A stretch of DNA of 64,000 bases from DASUSH01 sp963785155 (lineage in GTDB: Bacteria; Actinomycetota; Thermoleophilia; Solirubrobacterales; 70-9), in NCBI GenBank assembly GCA_963785155.1, contig CAWAUB010000014.1:213274-277273 (forward strand). Direction: 5' to 3'. Numbering within the stretch: position 1 is the first letter of the stretch; every line of letters begins with the position of its first letter. The translations under genes were made by a program, and so were the position numbers. This document shows, piece after piece, positions 26,840 to 35,187 of this stretch. Below the pieces are notes generated by a model. That model had not been told where the DNA came from and searched no databases. It was given only the letters and a program-made list of their open reading frames with translations.

Positions 26840-26977
26840 CGGTTCACCGTATTCATCTTCCTTGTCTAAGTGATTGTTGGGGGTTGGAAAAGTGGTGGGA
26901 AATCGTCGGTAGCGGCTTGGGAATCAGGATCCTGGCCGGTGGAGTGGATGGTGGGGAGGGCGGATCAGGGGGATATC
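26840..26977. other. Putative oriC in the dnaA-dnaN intergenic region
   Basis: This 138-bp gap is the conventional position for a chromosomal origin and lies beside the coding-strand switch. The end next to dnaN (26852-26880) is AT-rich for this genome (TTCATCTTCCTTGTC, TGATTGTT). The rest carries clustered purine runs whose complements read TTTTCCAAC (26883-26891), TTTCCCACC (26894-26902) and CATCCACTCC (26941-26950). These resemble but do not match the canonical DnaA box TTATCCACA. The assignment rests on position and composition. Confidence 0.45.
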
Positions 26978-28330
26978 TCAGGGGGCGGTGGTCTCGAGGT
27001 GACGTTGTACATCCTCGAGTGCGGCACTGGTGTTGGACTCGGGGACGAGGTCCCGTTCGACGGCGCGAAGGGAGTGGAGGATCGTGGCGCGGTCGCGGTC
27101 GAAGGCGCTCGCGAGTTCGGCAAGGGAGAGGCCGAGGCGCTCGCGAGAGAGATGTATCGCCAGCTGACGGCCGCGCACGGCCTGGGCGCTGCGCTTTCTG
27201 CCCATGAGGTCATCGGAGGAAAGATGCAACACGGCGCAGACGGCCTCCTGAATGGCCGCGAGAGACGGCGCGGCGTCGGGGTCGGCTGGGGAGGGGCCGG
27301 CGTCGTGGGGTTCGAGCACCTGGCGGACGAGCTCGCGGCTGAGCGGCTGGTCCATCATCGAGGCGTAGGCGAGAACGCGGTTCAGCGCGCCCTCGAGTTT
27401 GCGGACGTTGGCGGGGACGCGGGAGGCGATCTCCTTGACCACCTCGGGGTCGGGGGGTTCGGGGGCGTTGCGCAGTGCAAGCCGGTGGAGGAGGGCGGTG
27501 CGGGTGCGCAGGTCTGGAGGGCCGAGCTCGGCGCAGAGGCCCCATTCGAAGCGGTCGCGGAGGCGCTCGGCGATCCGCGAGAGCTCCCCGGGCGGTCGGT
27601 CGCTGGAGAGGACGATCTGGCCGCCGGCTTCGTGGACGGCATTGAAGGTGTGGAAGAACTCCTCTTCGGTCTGCCGCTTCGACTCGAGGAACTGGACGTC
27701 ATCGACGAGAAGCACGTCGGCCTCGCGGTGGCGCTGCTTGAAATCCTGCGTGCCTGGGCCGCGGACGGAGGCGACGAAGTCGGCGGTGAAGCGCTCAGCG
27801 GTCGTGTAGACGACCTCGCGCTCGCCGTGGCGTCCGCCGACGTAGGTGGCGATCGCGCTCAGGAGGTGCGTCTTGCCGAGGCCCGGGGCGCCGTGGAGGA
27901 AGAGCGGGTTGTAGGCCTCACCGGGCATCTCGGCGACTGCCAGGGCGGCGGCGTGGGCGAAGCGGTTGCCCGAGCCGATCACGAAGTCGTCGAAGGAGCC
28001 CGTGGGCTTACTCACCCGTTTGCGTGCGGGCTGCGGCTCCACGCCGGCCGGAGCGCTGCCGACCGGGACGAGGATGATCTCGGCCTGCTCGCCGGCGTGG
28101 CGGCGAAGAGCGTCGTTCAGGGTCCGCTCGTAGCGGCGCTCCACCCACGCCCTAACGGTGTCAGGAGCAGAGAGATAGAGGGTGCTGCCCTGCGCGGAGA
28201 CGACTCGAAGGGGCTCGAGCCAGAGCTGGAAGGTGGATGGGGGCAGCGAGGCCTCGAGGTCCCCACGGACTCGCTCCCAGAGAGCGGCTAGGTCCTCGGG
28301 GACCGGATCGTGCAACTCGGCTACCTCCAC
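26978..28330 (-). CDS. dnaA: Chromosomal replication initiator DnaA
   Basis: An AAA+ initiator. The frame extends back to TTG 28426, but a GTG at 28330 gives the usual opening (DLAALWERVRGDLE) and a TATAGT hexamer lies between them, so I prefer the shorter start of about 450 residues. Walker A is GAPGLGKTHLL, Walker B LLVDDVQF. In domain IV the normally conserved box-recognition motif DHTT reads DRAT (codon for the changed His at 27089-27091), in the context FDRDRATILHSL; the second recognition element VRGRQLA is kept. Function is certain, DNA specificity may differ. Confidence 0.95.
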   Translation of the reverse strand: MEVAELHDPVPEDLAALWERVRGDLEASLPPSTFQLWLEPLRVVSAQGSTLYLSAPDTVRAWVERRYERTLNDALRRHAGEQAEIILVPVGSAPAGVEPQPARKRVSKPTGSFDDFVIGSGNRFAHAAALAVAEMPGEAYNPLFLHGAPGLGKTHLLSAIATYVGGRHGEREVVYTTAERFTADFVASVRGPGTQDFKQRHREADVLLVDDVQFLESKRQTEEEFFHTFNAVHEAGGQIVLSSDRPPGELSRIAERLRDRFEWGLCAELGPPDLRTRTALLHRLALRNAPEPPDPEVVKEIASRVPANVRKLEGALNRVLAYASMMDQPLSRELVRQVLEPHDAGPSPADPDAAPSLAAIQEAVCAVLHLSSDDLMGRKRSAQAVRGRQLAIHLSRERLGLSLAELASAFDRDRATILHSLRAVERDLVPESNTSAALEDVQRHLETTAP

Positions 28331-28471
28331 CGGCGTGCTCGCATTGCCCCAGGCGGTCCGGCGCCGGAGCGGACCGGCGGCGACTATAGACCTGGCGAAG
28401 GGGCCCTCGGAGGCGTAAGGGCGCAATTCGCGTCGAAAAGAAAACCGCCCTGAAGCCGAGCCCGGTCGCGC

Positions 28472-28477
28472 CGTATA
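28472..28477 (+). promoter_or_regulatory. rpmH: Likely -10 element for rpmH operon
   Basis: CGTATACT about 85 bp before rpmH forms an extended -10-like element. No convincing -35 is visible. It points away from dnaA, so the two divergent operons share the 28331-28562 region. Confidence 0.4.
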
Positions 28478-28562
28478 CTGCGCCGCTCGAACGCGCCCGC
28501 CGAGGCGTCCTTCCTCCCCGCGAATCGCGCCGGAGGGAGTCTCACCCAGACACCCGATCCTG

Positions 28563-28697
28563 ATGAAGCGGACCTATCAGCCGAAGAAGCGCAAGCGCGC
28601 CCGGACGCACGGTTTTCGTGCCCGCATGCGGACGCGGAACGGGCGCAAGGTGATCGCCCGCCGCCGGCGCAAGGGCCGGAAGCGGCTCACCCCTTAA
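28563..28697 (+). CDS. rpmH: 50S ribosomal protein L34
   Basis: A 44-residue, extremely basic protein beginning MKRTYQPKKRKRARTHGF and containing RMRTRNGRKVIARRRRKGR, which are the diagnostic L34 residues. It heads the plus-strand operon rpmH-rnpA-yidD-yidC-khpB-rsmG. Confidence 0.97.
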   Translation: MKRTYQPKKRKRARTHGFRARMRTRNGRKVIARRRRKGRKRLTP

Positions 28698-28699
28698 GG

Positions 28700-29080
28700 A
28701 TGGCCCGCGAGCGCCGGAAGCGCGGCCGCCTGTCGCGCAGCGGCGACTTCGACCGGGTCTACCGGGAGGGCCGCTCGCACGCGAACCGGTTCCTCGTGCT
28801 CTATGCGTTCCCGCGCTCCGAGGACGAGGATCGCGAGATGCGCCTGGGCCTGTCGGTCGGCCGCAAGGTCGGCGGAGCCGTGGACCGCAACAAGGTCAAG
28901 CGAAGCCTTCGCGAGGCCTTCTGGCAGCTGGCTGAACGTCTACCGCAGGGTTATGACTTCGTTCTGGTCGCGCGCCCCGACGTCGCAGCACTCGTCGATC
29001 GCGACGGGACGGATGGAGTGAGGGGCGCGATCGAGGAGGTCATCTCGACCGGAGGCCTCGCAGCTGGAGGCACCTCCTGA
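28700..29080 (+). CDS. rnpA: Ribonuclease P protein component
   Basis: A 126-residue RNA-binding protein that assists RNase P RNA in 5' maturation of tRNA. The conserved motif is GRKVGGAVDRNKVKRSLRE, with LSRSGDFDRVYREGRS at the front. It starts two bases after the rpmH stop and overlaps yidD by one base. Confidence 0.96.
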   Translation: MARERRKRGRLSRSGDFDRVYREGRSHANRFLVLYAFPRSEDEDREMRLGLSVGRKVGGAVDRNKVKRSLREAFWQLAERLPQGYDFVLVARPDVAALVDRDGTDGVRGAIEEVISTGGLAAGGTS

Positions 29081-29334
29081 TGTCCACCGTTTCACGTTTT
29101 ACGGCGGCCGTTCTCCTCGCGCCCGTCCGCTTCTACCAGCGGTTCGTCTCGCCGGCCCTGCCCGCCCGCTGCAAGTACCACCCCACCTGCTCCGCCTATG
29201 CGGTCCAGGCAGTGCGCGAGCTGGGGCCGATTCGCGGCACGATCCTCGGCGCCTGGCGCCTGGCCCGCTGCAACCCGTGGTCGAACGGCGGCTACGACCC
29301 CGTTCTCCGCGCGGCGCCTGTTCAGGCCGCATGA
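29080..29334 (+). CDS. yidD: Membrane protein insertion efficiency factor YidD
   Basis: An 84-residue protein with the family core FYQRFVSPALPARCKYHPTC, SAYAVQAV and RCNPWSNGGYDPV, including the three conserved cysteines. It aids YidC-dependent membrane insertion and occupies its usual place between rnpA and yidC. Confidence 0.95.
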   Translation: MSTVSRFTAAVLLAPVRFYQRFVSPALPARCKYHPTCSAYAVQAVRELGPIRGTILGAWRLARCNPWSNGGYDPVLRAAPVQAA

Positions 29335-29379
29335 ACACGACGAGGACTGCGCACACTCGACGTCAACTGGAGCCCCGGC

Positions 29380-30159
29380 GTGATCTACGTCGTCGCCAAC
29401 ATCCTCCAGCCGCTGATCGACGCCGCGGACTGGGTCATCAACGAGCTCCACAACATCGGCTTCGGCTGGGGCGCGGCGATCATCGGCCTCACCTTCATCA
29501 CCCGCACGCTGATCCTGCCGCTCTCGATCAAGCAGATCCGGTCGATGCGGGCGCTCCAGGCCCTTCAGCCGCAGATGAAGGAGATCCAGGAGAAGTACAA
29601 GGACGACAAGGAGCGCATGCAGCGCGAGATGATGACCTTCTACCAGGAGAACGGGATCAACCCGCTCGCCTCCTGCTGGCCACTCCTGCTCCAGCTCCCG
29701 GTCTTCCTCGCCCTCTACCAGCTGCTGCGCAGCGAGACCTTCATCGCCGACGTCTGCCCGGTTCCCGCCGGCGCCGACCCGATCACGAACTGCCCCGACG
29801 CAGCTTTCCTCGGCATCGAGTCGCTCCTGATCAAGCCGGCGGGCGTCGAGCTCGTCGTTCTAATCGCGCTCTTCATCGGCACACAGCTCGCCGCCGGGAT
29901 GGTGATGGCGACGCGTGTCGAGGGGCCGCAGCGGATCATCATGTTCGTCCTGCCGATCGCGATCGCGCCGTTCATCATCACGCAGCCCGCCGGCCTCGCG
30001 GTCTACTGGATCTCGACGAATATCTGGACGCTCGGCCAGCAGTTCGTGGTCCAGCGCCTCGCCCCGCCACCTGAGGCGGCCAAGCCGGAGGTGGTCGCCG
30101 CAGCGGTCGCCGCAAAGCCGCCGCCGAAGCCGCCGCGGAAGAAGAAGAAACGGAAATAG
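29380..30159 (+). CDS. yidC: Membrane protein insertase YidC/OxaI
   Basis: A 259-residue insertase in the short Gram-positive form. It starts at GTG 29380. The conserved core FITRTLILPLSIKQIRSM (with the hydrophilic-groove Arg) is followed by LQPQMKEIQEKYKDDKERM (coiled hairpin), NPLASCWPLLLQLPVFLALY, and a very basic C-terminal tail that contacts ribosomes. About five membrane segments are expected. Confidence 0.94.
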   Translation: MIYVVANILQPLIDAADWVINELHNIGFGWGAAIIGLTFITRTLILPLSIKQIRSMRALQALQPQMKEIQEKYKDDKERMQREMMTFYQENGINPLASCWPLLLQLPVFLALYQLLRSETFIADVCPVPAGADPITNCPDAAFLGIESLLIKPAGVELVVLIALFIGTQLAAGMVMATRVEGPQRIIMFVLPIAIAPFIITQPAGLAVYWISTNIWTLGQQFVVQRLAPPPEAAKPEVVAAAVAAKPPPKPPRKKKKRK

Positions 30160-30169
30160 GCGCGACCTG

Positions 30170-30688
30170 ATGACGGAAGACGAAGTCGAGTACGAGGAAT
30201 ACGAAGAGGAGGAGCTGCCGGAGGAGCCCGCGGAGCGCGTCCGGGCTCTGGTCGACCGTGTCCTCGACGAGCTCGACCTGGACGCCGAGGTCGAGGTCGA
30301 GGAGTCCGACGACGAGATCCTCGCCGAGATCGAGGGCGAGGATGACCTCGGCCTCCTGATCGGCCGCCGCGGACAGACCATCGACGCCCTTCAGTTGCTC
30401 TGTTACCGCGCCGCGTGGCGCGGTCGCCAGGACCGCAAGCGGGTCACCGTCGACGCGGCGGGATACCGTCGCCGCCGGGCCGAGGTACTCGAGCGCCAGG
30501 CCGAGCAGGCGGCCGAGCGAGCCGCCCAGGACGGCCGCCCGATCGAGCTGGAGCCGATGAGCGCCAACGAGCGCCGCGTCGTGCACAACCACCTCGCCGA
30601 ACGGTCCTCGGTCGAGACCTACAGCGAGGGCGACGAGCCCGAACGCTTCGTCGTCGTCGCCCCGCTCGTCTCCGACGTCTCCGAGTAA
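30170..30688 (+). CDS. khpB: KhpB/Jag-type RNA-binding protein (KH and R3H domains)
   Basis: A 172-residue protein. An acidic N-terminal stretch is followed by a KH domain with LLIGRRGQTIDALQLL and an R3H domain with LEPMSANERRVVHNHLAE. KhpB (Jag/EloR) binds RNA and affects cell elongation in Gram-positive bacteria; in some it is a substrate of PknB/StkP-type kinases, which would fit the kinase cluster nearby. It is co-transcribed with yidC. Confidence 0.92.
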   Translation: MTEDEVEYEEYEEEELPEEPAERVRALVDRVLDELDLDAEVEVEESDDEILAEIEGEDDLGLLIGRRGQTIDALQLLCYRAAWRGRQDRKRVTVDAAGYRRRRAEVLERQAEQAAERAAQDGRPIELEPMSANERRVVHNHLAERSSVETYSEGDEPERFVVVAPLVSDVSE

Positions 30689-30695
30689 CTCGCCG

Positions 30696-31394
30696 ATGCC
30701 CGAGGGCCCGCTCGACCGCCTCGACGAGGGCGCGCGAGCCGCACTGGGCGAGATCGTCGCGATGCTCGCCGCCGATCCCTCCGCGCCCTCGAGCGTCCGC
30801 GATCCTGAGGAGGCCTGGCGGGTCCACATCGCCGACTCGCTCAGCGGGCTGGAGTTCGAACCCCTGGCGGAGGCCGGCCGGATCGCCGACGTCGGCGCGG
30901 GCGCCGGCTTCCCGGGCCTCGCGCTCGCGGCGGCCCTGCCCGAGGCCCGGGTCGACCTGATCGAATCGGTCGAGCGCAAGTGCGTGTTCGCGCGCCGCGC
31001 CGCGGAACGGGCGGGGCTAGAGCGGGTGGGCGTGGTCTGCGAACGGGCGGAGGACTGGGCGCGGGAGCCGGAGCCCGGCGGCGGGCGGGAGGCCTATGAC
31101 GCGGTGACGGCGAGGGCGGTGGGACGGTTGTCGACTCTGGCGGAGCTCGCGTCGCCGTTGCTTCGGGATGGGGGCGTGCTGGTTGCCTGGAAGGGGAAAC
31201 GGCAGAGGGATGAGGAGGCGGAGCTGGGACGGGCTCGTGGGGAATTGGGAATGGAGGTCGAGGAGGTTCGGTGGGTCGGCCCGTACGCGGGAAGCCGGCA
31301 CCGACACCTGTACTTGGTGCGCAAGGTGGGCCCGACGCCTAAGGGCCTACCCCGCAAGGCCGGCCTGGCGAAAAAGCGCCCCTTCGGCGCCTGA
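30696..31394 (+). CDS. rsmG: 16S rRNA (guanine(527)-N7)-methyltransferase RsmG
   Basis: A 232-residue SAM-dependent enzyme. It contains the family's HIADSLSGLEF, the SAM loop IADVGAGAGFPGLALA, ESVERKCVFARR and TARAVGRLSTLAELA. The C-terminal 25 residues form a basic tail (PKGLPRKAGLAKKRP). It ends the yidC operon ahead of a strong hairpin. Confidence 0.94.
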   Translation: MPEGPLDRLDEGARAALGEIVAMLAADPSAPSSVRDPEEAWRVHIADSLSGLEFEPLAEAGRIADVGAGAGFPGLALAAALPEARVDLIESVERKCVFARRAAERAGLERVGVVCERAEDWAREPEPGGGREAYDAVTARAVGRLSTLAELASPLLRDGGVLVAWKGKRQRDEEAELGRARGELGMEVEEVRWVGPYAGSRHRHLYLVRKVGPTPKGLPRKAGLAKKRPFGA

Positions 31395-31402
31395 ATCGCG
31401 CT

Positions 31403-31447
31403 GCCGTCCTGCTTTACCCCCGTATTGGGGGGGCAATCCAGGACGGC
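31403..31447. terminator. Long hairpin between rsmG and parA
   Basis: GCCGTCCTG (31403-31411) pairs with CAGGACGGC (31439-31447), and inside it CCCCC (31417-31421) pairs with GGGGG (31427-31431). No U-run follows, so it is either a Rho-assisted terminator or a structured element. The remainder of the 165-bp gap shows no clear parS or DnaA box. Confidence 0.5.
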
Positions 31448-31559
31448 GCCCGCAAACTCCGAGAAATTCCAGCACCGCCAAACGCCACCCTCCGACCCCT
31501 CCTCTACTCTCCGCCTCGCAGGCACGAAACCGACCGTTTCGCACTGCAGAATCAACCCC

Positions 31560-32348
31560 ATGGGCTACGTCTACGCGATCGCGAACCAGAAGGGCGGCGT
31601 CGGCAAGACGACGACCGCGGTGAACCTCGCCGCCGCGATCGCGGCCGGCGACCGGCAGACGCTGCTGGTCGACCTGGACGCGCAGTGCAACGCGACTGTC
31701 GGCCTCGGCCTCGGCAGGGACCTGGAGCCCTCGAGCTACGACTGCCTTTGCGGGGAGAGCTCGCTCGCCGAGGCGGCCCGGCCCGCCGGTCCCGACAACC
31801 TCTGGATCGTCCCCGCCGGCCGTGACCTCGCAGGCGCTTCGGTCGAGCTGCCGCGCTCGGAGCGGTCGGAAACCCGGCTGCGCGAAGGCCTCGGCCCGGT
31901 CCGCGAGCGATTCTCCGCGACCCTGCTCGACTGCCCGCCGTCGCTTGGCCCGGTCACGGTGAACGCCCTGGCCGCGGCGGACCGGGCGCTCGTCCCGGTT
32001 CAGGCCGAGTACCTGGCGCTGGAGGGGCTGGTCCAGTTCCTCGAGACGCTGGACCTGATGCGGCAGGACCTGAATCCCCGCCTGGTTCTGACCGGCGTCG
32101 TGATCACCATGGCCGACGAGCGCACGAGGCTCGCCCGCGACGTGGAATCGGAGCTCAGACAACACCTTGGGGAGATCGTCTTTACGACGACGATCCCGCG
32201 CAGCATCCGGCTCGCCGAGGCGCCCAGCTTCGGCATCCCCGGGATCGAGCACGACCCCTCATCTCGCGGCGCCGTCGCCTATCGAGAGCTCGCCCGCGAG
32301 CTCGCCCAACGCGAATCCGAACCCACCGAAACCAGGGAGGCAGCATGA
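31560..32348 (+). CDS. parA: Chromosome partitioning ATPase ParA (Soj)
   Basis: A 262-residue deviant Walker ATPase that drives origin segregation with ParB. Walker A is KGGVGKTT (residues 11-18), Walker A' LLVDLDAQCNATVGLG and Walker B ATLLDCPPSLG. I start at ATG 31560 because the upstream part of the frame is non-conserved. It overlaps parB by 4 bp. Confidence 0.95.
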   Translation: MGYVYAIANQKGGVGKTTTAVNLAAAIAAGDRQTLLVDLDAQCNATVGLGLGRDLEPSSYDCLCGESSLAEAARPAGPDNLWIVPAGRDLAGASVELPRSERSETRLREGLGPVRERFSATLLDCPPSLGPVTVNALAAADRALVPVQAEYLALEGLVQFLETLDLMRQDLNPRLVLTGVVITMADERTRLARDVESELRQHLGEIVFTTTIPRSIRLAEAPSFGIPGIEHDPSSRGAVAYRELARELAQRESEPTETREAA

Positions 32349-33211
32349 GCGCCCGTAAACGTGGGATGGGCCGCGGCCTCGCCGCGATCCTCCCCGAGCC
32401 GACCGACCGCGATCAGGTCGAGCTGCGGATGGTGCCCCCGGACGTAGTCAAGCCAAACCCGAACCAGCCGCGCAAACGGATCGACCCGGACTCGATCTCC
32501 GCGCTCGCCGAGTCGATCGGCGCGGCCGGCGTGATCCAGCCGCTGATCGTCCGCCCGATTCCCGACGGGAGCTACGAGCTGATCGCCGGCGAGCGCCGCT
32601 GGCGCGCAGCGAAGGAGGCCGGGCTCACCGAGGTGCCGGCCGTGGTCCGCGACGAGGACGAGCCTCAGCGGCTGCAGACGGCGCTGATCGAGAACATGGC
32701 CCGCGAGGACCTGAACCCCGTCGACGAGGCTCGCGCCTGCGCGACCCTGGTCGAGGATCTCGGCCTCTCCAAGGAGGAGGTCGGCCGCCGCGTCGGCCGC
32801 AGCCGCCCGGCGATCTCGAACCTGATCCGGATCCTCGACCTCCCCGACGACGCACTCGGACTGATCGAAGCCGGCGAGCTCTCCGAGGGTCATGGCCGCG
32901 CGATCCTCCAGGCGAAGGGCAACGACGTCCGCCGCCGCCTCGCCCGCGACGCGGTCCGCGCCGGCTGGTCGGTCCGGGAGACCGAGCGCCGTGCGAAACG
33001 CGCGGGAGCGACCCCCGGTCAGGCCCGGGTCACCCCGCATCCGGACCAGCAGGCCGCCCTCGGCCGGGCCGCCGACGAGCTCGAGGCAGCCCTCGGCCAC
33101 GAGGTCGTGATGAGCGTCAAGCGCAACGGGTTGCGGGCCGAACTCGACTTCGAGGACCTCGACGAAGCGCTCACCTTTGCCCGCTCGATCGCCGCTCGAC
33201 GGGCGGCCTGA
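32345..33211 (+). CDS. parB: Chromosome partitioning protein ParB (Spo0J)
   Basis: A 288-residue CTP-dependent clamp that binds parS. The CTP/ParB box is visible as LIAGERRWRAAKEAG and ENMAREDLNPVDEA, followed by the helix-turn-helix (SKEEVGRRVGRSRPAISNL) and a C-terminal dimerisation segment. No perfect TGTTTCACGTGAAACA parS copy was noticed in this window. Confidence 0.96.
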   Translation: MSARKRGMGRGLAAILPEPTDRDQVELRMVPPDVVKPNPNQPRKRIDPDSISALAESIGAAGVIQPLIVRPIPDGSYELIAGERRWRAAKEAGLTEVPAVVRDEDEPQRLQTALIENMAREDLNPVDEARACATLVEDLGLSKEEVGRRVGRSRPAISNLIRILDLPDDALGLIEAGELSEGHGRAILQAKGNDVRRRLARDAVRAGWSVRETERRAKRAGATPGQARVTPHPDQQAALGRAADELEAALGHEVVMSVKRNGLRAELDFEDLDEALTFARSIAARRAA

Positions 33212-33235
33212 CAGGACTATCATCGAGCGTCGCGC

Positions 33236-33309
<74 letters not shown>

Positions 33310-33322
33310 TACTGGAGACCTG

Positions 33323-33814
33323 ATGCAGCAGATGCAGATCTATGGAGTCAGCTTCGACATGGTCGGCAAGCAGCCGATCGTCCTGCTGAAGACGGTCGAC
33401 GGGAACCGCTTCCTGCCGATCTGGATCGGGCATCCGGAGGCCGCGGCGATCCTGATGAAGCTGCAGGGCGCCTCGACCCCGCGGCCGATGACCCACGACC
33501 TCCTCTCGGACCTGCTCGAGCAGATGGACGCGAAATGCGAGCGCGTCTCGGTGACCGAGCTGCGCGACAACACCTTCTACGCGTCGATCACGATCTCCGT
33601 CAACGGGACCGAGGTCGAGATCGACTCCCGCCCCTCCGACGCGCTCGCCCTGGCGGTGCGCTGCCAGGCCCCGATCTTCGCCGCCGAGGACGTGATCGAA
33701 GAGTCCTCGATCGAGTTCGAGCACGAGGTCGAGGACCAGGAGGAGGTCGTCGAGAAGTTCAAGGACTTCCTCGACGAGGTCTCGCCCGAGGACTTCGCCC
33801 AGGGCGGCGACTGA
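33323..33814 (+). CDS. Bifunctional nuclease family (DUF151) protein
   Basis: A 163-residue protein of the BFN/DUF151 family. Conserved elements are LPIWIGHPEAAAIL, RPMTHDLLSDLLE and DSRPSDALALAVR. Family members have been described as nucleases acting on DNA and RNA or as stress regulators; the activity here is inferred by family. It starts 13 bp after tRNA-Ile and probably shares its promoter. Confidence 0.9.
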   Translation: MQQMQIYGVSFDMVGKQPIVLLKTVDGNRFLPIWIGHPEAAAILMKLQGASTPRPMTHDLLSDLLEQMDAKCERVSVTELRDNTFYASITISVNGTEVEIDSRPSDALALAVRCQAPIFAAEDVIEESSIEFEHEVEDQEEVVEKFKDFLDEVSPEDFAQGGD

Positions 33815-33942
33815 CCCTCGCTCGTCTCACGCCTGACCCCCGGGTACTCCCAGGGTCCACTCAGGGTGATTCCCAATAGAAGTCCGGCTCCTTCGGTGCG
33901 AGCCTCGATCCAATCGATCAAACGCAACGATTGGAGAACGAG

Positions 33943-34992
33943 ATGAACGACCAGAACCATCCGGACGACGACACAGAAGAGCGTCCGGAAACTGAGCCCG
34001 AAACCGCCGAGACCCGCGAGGTCCAGGCCGAACCGGAGGGCAGGGCGGGCCCCAGGCGCGTCCTTCGCTCCCGCGACGACCGCGTCCTCGCCGGCGTCGC
34101 CGGCGGCCTCGGCTCCTACTTCGGCGTCGACCCGATCATCTTCCGGATCGGCTTTGCGCTCTCCGTCTTCTTCGGAGGGCTCGGGATCATCGCGTACGTC
34201 CTGCTCGCGATCTTCGTACCCAGCGACGACGATCCCGACCGCGCCCTCGGCGCTCGCATGCGGGGCGGTGGGTTCTGGCGCGGTGCGGGCCTCGTAGCTC
34301 TCGCCCTTGTCGCGATCGGCGGCCTGTTCGTCCTCGCCGGCGGCGCGGCCTTCACGGTTGCCCTCGGCTGGGGAGTACCCACCGCGATCGTCGTGATCGC
34401 CGCCGGGGCGCTGCTGGTCCTGGCCGCGTTCCGAGGGGGCGCCCGATGGTTGATCCCCCCGGCGGTCGCGATTGCGCTGGGCGCAAGCGTCGCGGCGGCA
34501 TCGGACGTGGACTTCAGTGGCGGTATCGGCGAGCGTGGCTACCGGCCCCTGTCGCAGGCGTCGATCCCGGCTGATGGATACCGGCTTGGAGTCGGCGACC
34601 TGGCGATCGACCTCCGCGAGCTCGACTGGCGAGAGGGCGGAGTCGTCGAACTCGAGACGAGCATGGGCGCCGGCCGAACCGTGGTCTACGTACCGGAACG
34701 AGTCTGCGTCACCGGCAACATTCGAATCCGCGGCGGCGAAGGCTTCGTCGCGGGCGAGCGGGTCGACGGCGTCGACGTCGATCAGGAATTTGGCGCCGGC
34801 ACGTCGGCCACGCCACGCCTGGACCTCGACGCCGAGATCGACTTCGGGCAGATCCGGGTGATCAACAGCGACACTGCCGTCGTGCGCGGCGACGACCACC
34901 TGGATTTCGACGGTCGATTCGACTATGAGGGCGGTGAGGCGCAGCGCGCAGCGCAGGCGCAGGCATGCTCGGCCACGGACCGGGACGAGTGA
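33943..34992 (+). CDS. PspC-domain membrane protein with LiaF-like C-terminus
   Basis: About 349 residues from ATG 33943, preceded by TTGGAG seven bases upstream. A very acidic 40-residue head is followed by a PspC domain (RVLAGVAGGLGSYFGVDPI and IIAYVLLAIFVPSDDD), further membrane segments and a C-terminal beta-rich domain like LiaF/DUF2154 (GVGDLAIDLRELDWREG, VYVPERVCVTGNIRIRGG). Such proteins sense envelope stress and control a partner kinase. Three coupled genes follow, including a kinase and regulator. Confidence 0.87.
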   Translation: MNDQNHPDDDTEERPETEPETAETREVQAEPEGRAGPRRVLRSRDDRVLAGVAGGLGSYFGVDPIIFRIGFALSVFFGGLGIIAYVLLAIFVPSDDDPDRALGARMRGGGFWRGAGLVALALVAIGGLFVLAGGAAFTVALGWGVPTAIVVIAAGALLVLAAFRGGARWLIPPAVAIALGASVAAASDVDFSGGIGERGYRPLSQASIPADGYRLGVGDLAIDLRELDWREGGVVELETSMGAGRTVVYVPERVCVTGNIRIRGGEGFVAGERVDGVDVDQEFGAGTSATPRLDLDAEIDFGQIRVINSDTAVVRGDDHLDFDGRFDYEGGEAQRAAQAQACSATDRDE

Positions 34993-35177
34993 GCGTCGAC
35001 TCGGTATCGCTCACGTCGGGGCTGGCGGTTGCCGGCCTCGGCGTGTTTGCGCTGCTCGAGTCCGAGGGCGTCGTCAACTTGAGCTTCGGCTGGGCCGCAG
35101 TGGTCCTGACGGCGCTCCTCGGCGGCATCTTCCTGCTCAGCGGCCTCGCGGCCGGTAGCGATGACCGTCACGATTGA
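34989..35177 (+). CDS. Small two-helix membrane protein
   Basis: About 62 residues from GTG 34989, overlapping the previous stop as GTGA. Two hydrophobic segments are predicted (GLAVAGLGVFALLE and WAAVVLTALLGGIFLLSGLA). No domain is recognised; its position suggests a membrane part of the PspC/kinase module. Confidence 0.6.
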   Translation: MSVDSVSLTSGLAVAGLGVFALLESEGVVNLSFGWAAVVLTALLGGIFLLSGLAAGSDDRHD

Positions 35178-35187
35178 AACCTGATGA

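Noticed and set aside
29088..29105. A parS-like half site (GTTTCACGT) at the yidD start
   Set aside because: Only half of the 16-bp palindrome matches; the other arm reads TTTACG, so ParB binding cannot be claimed.
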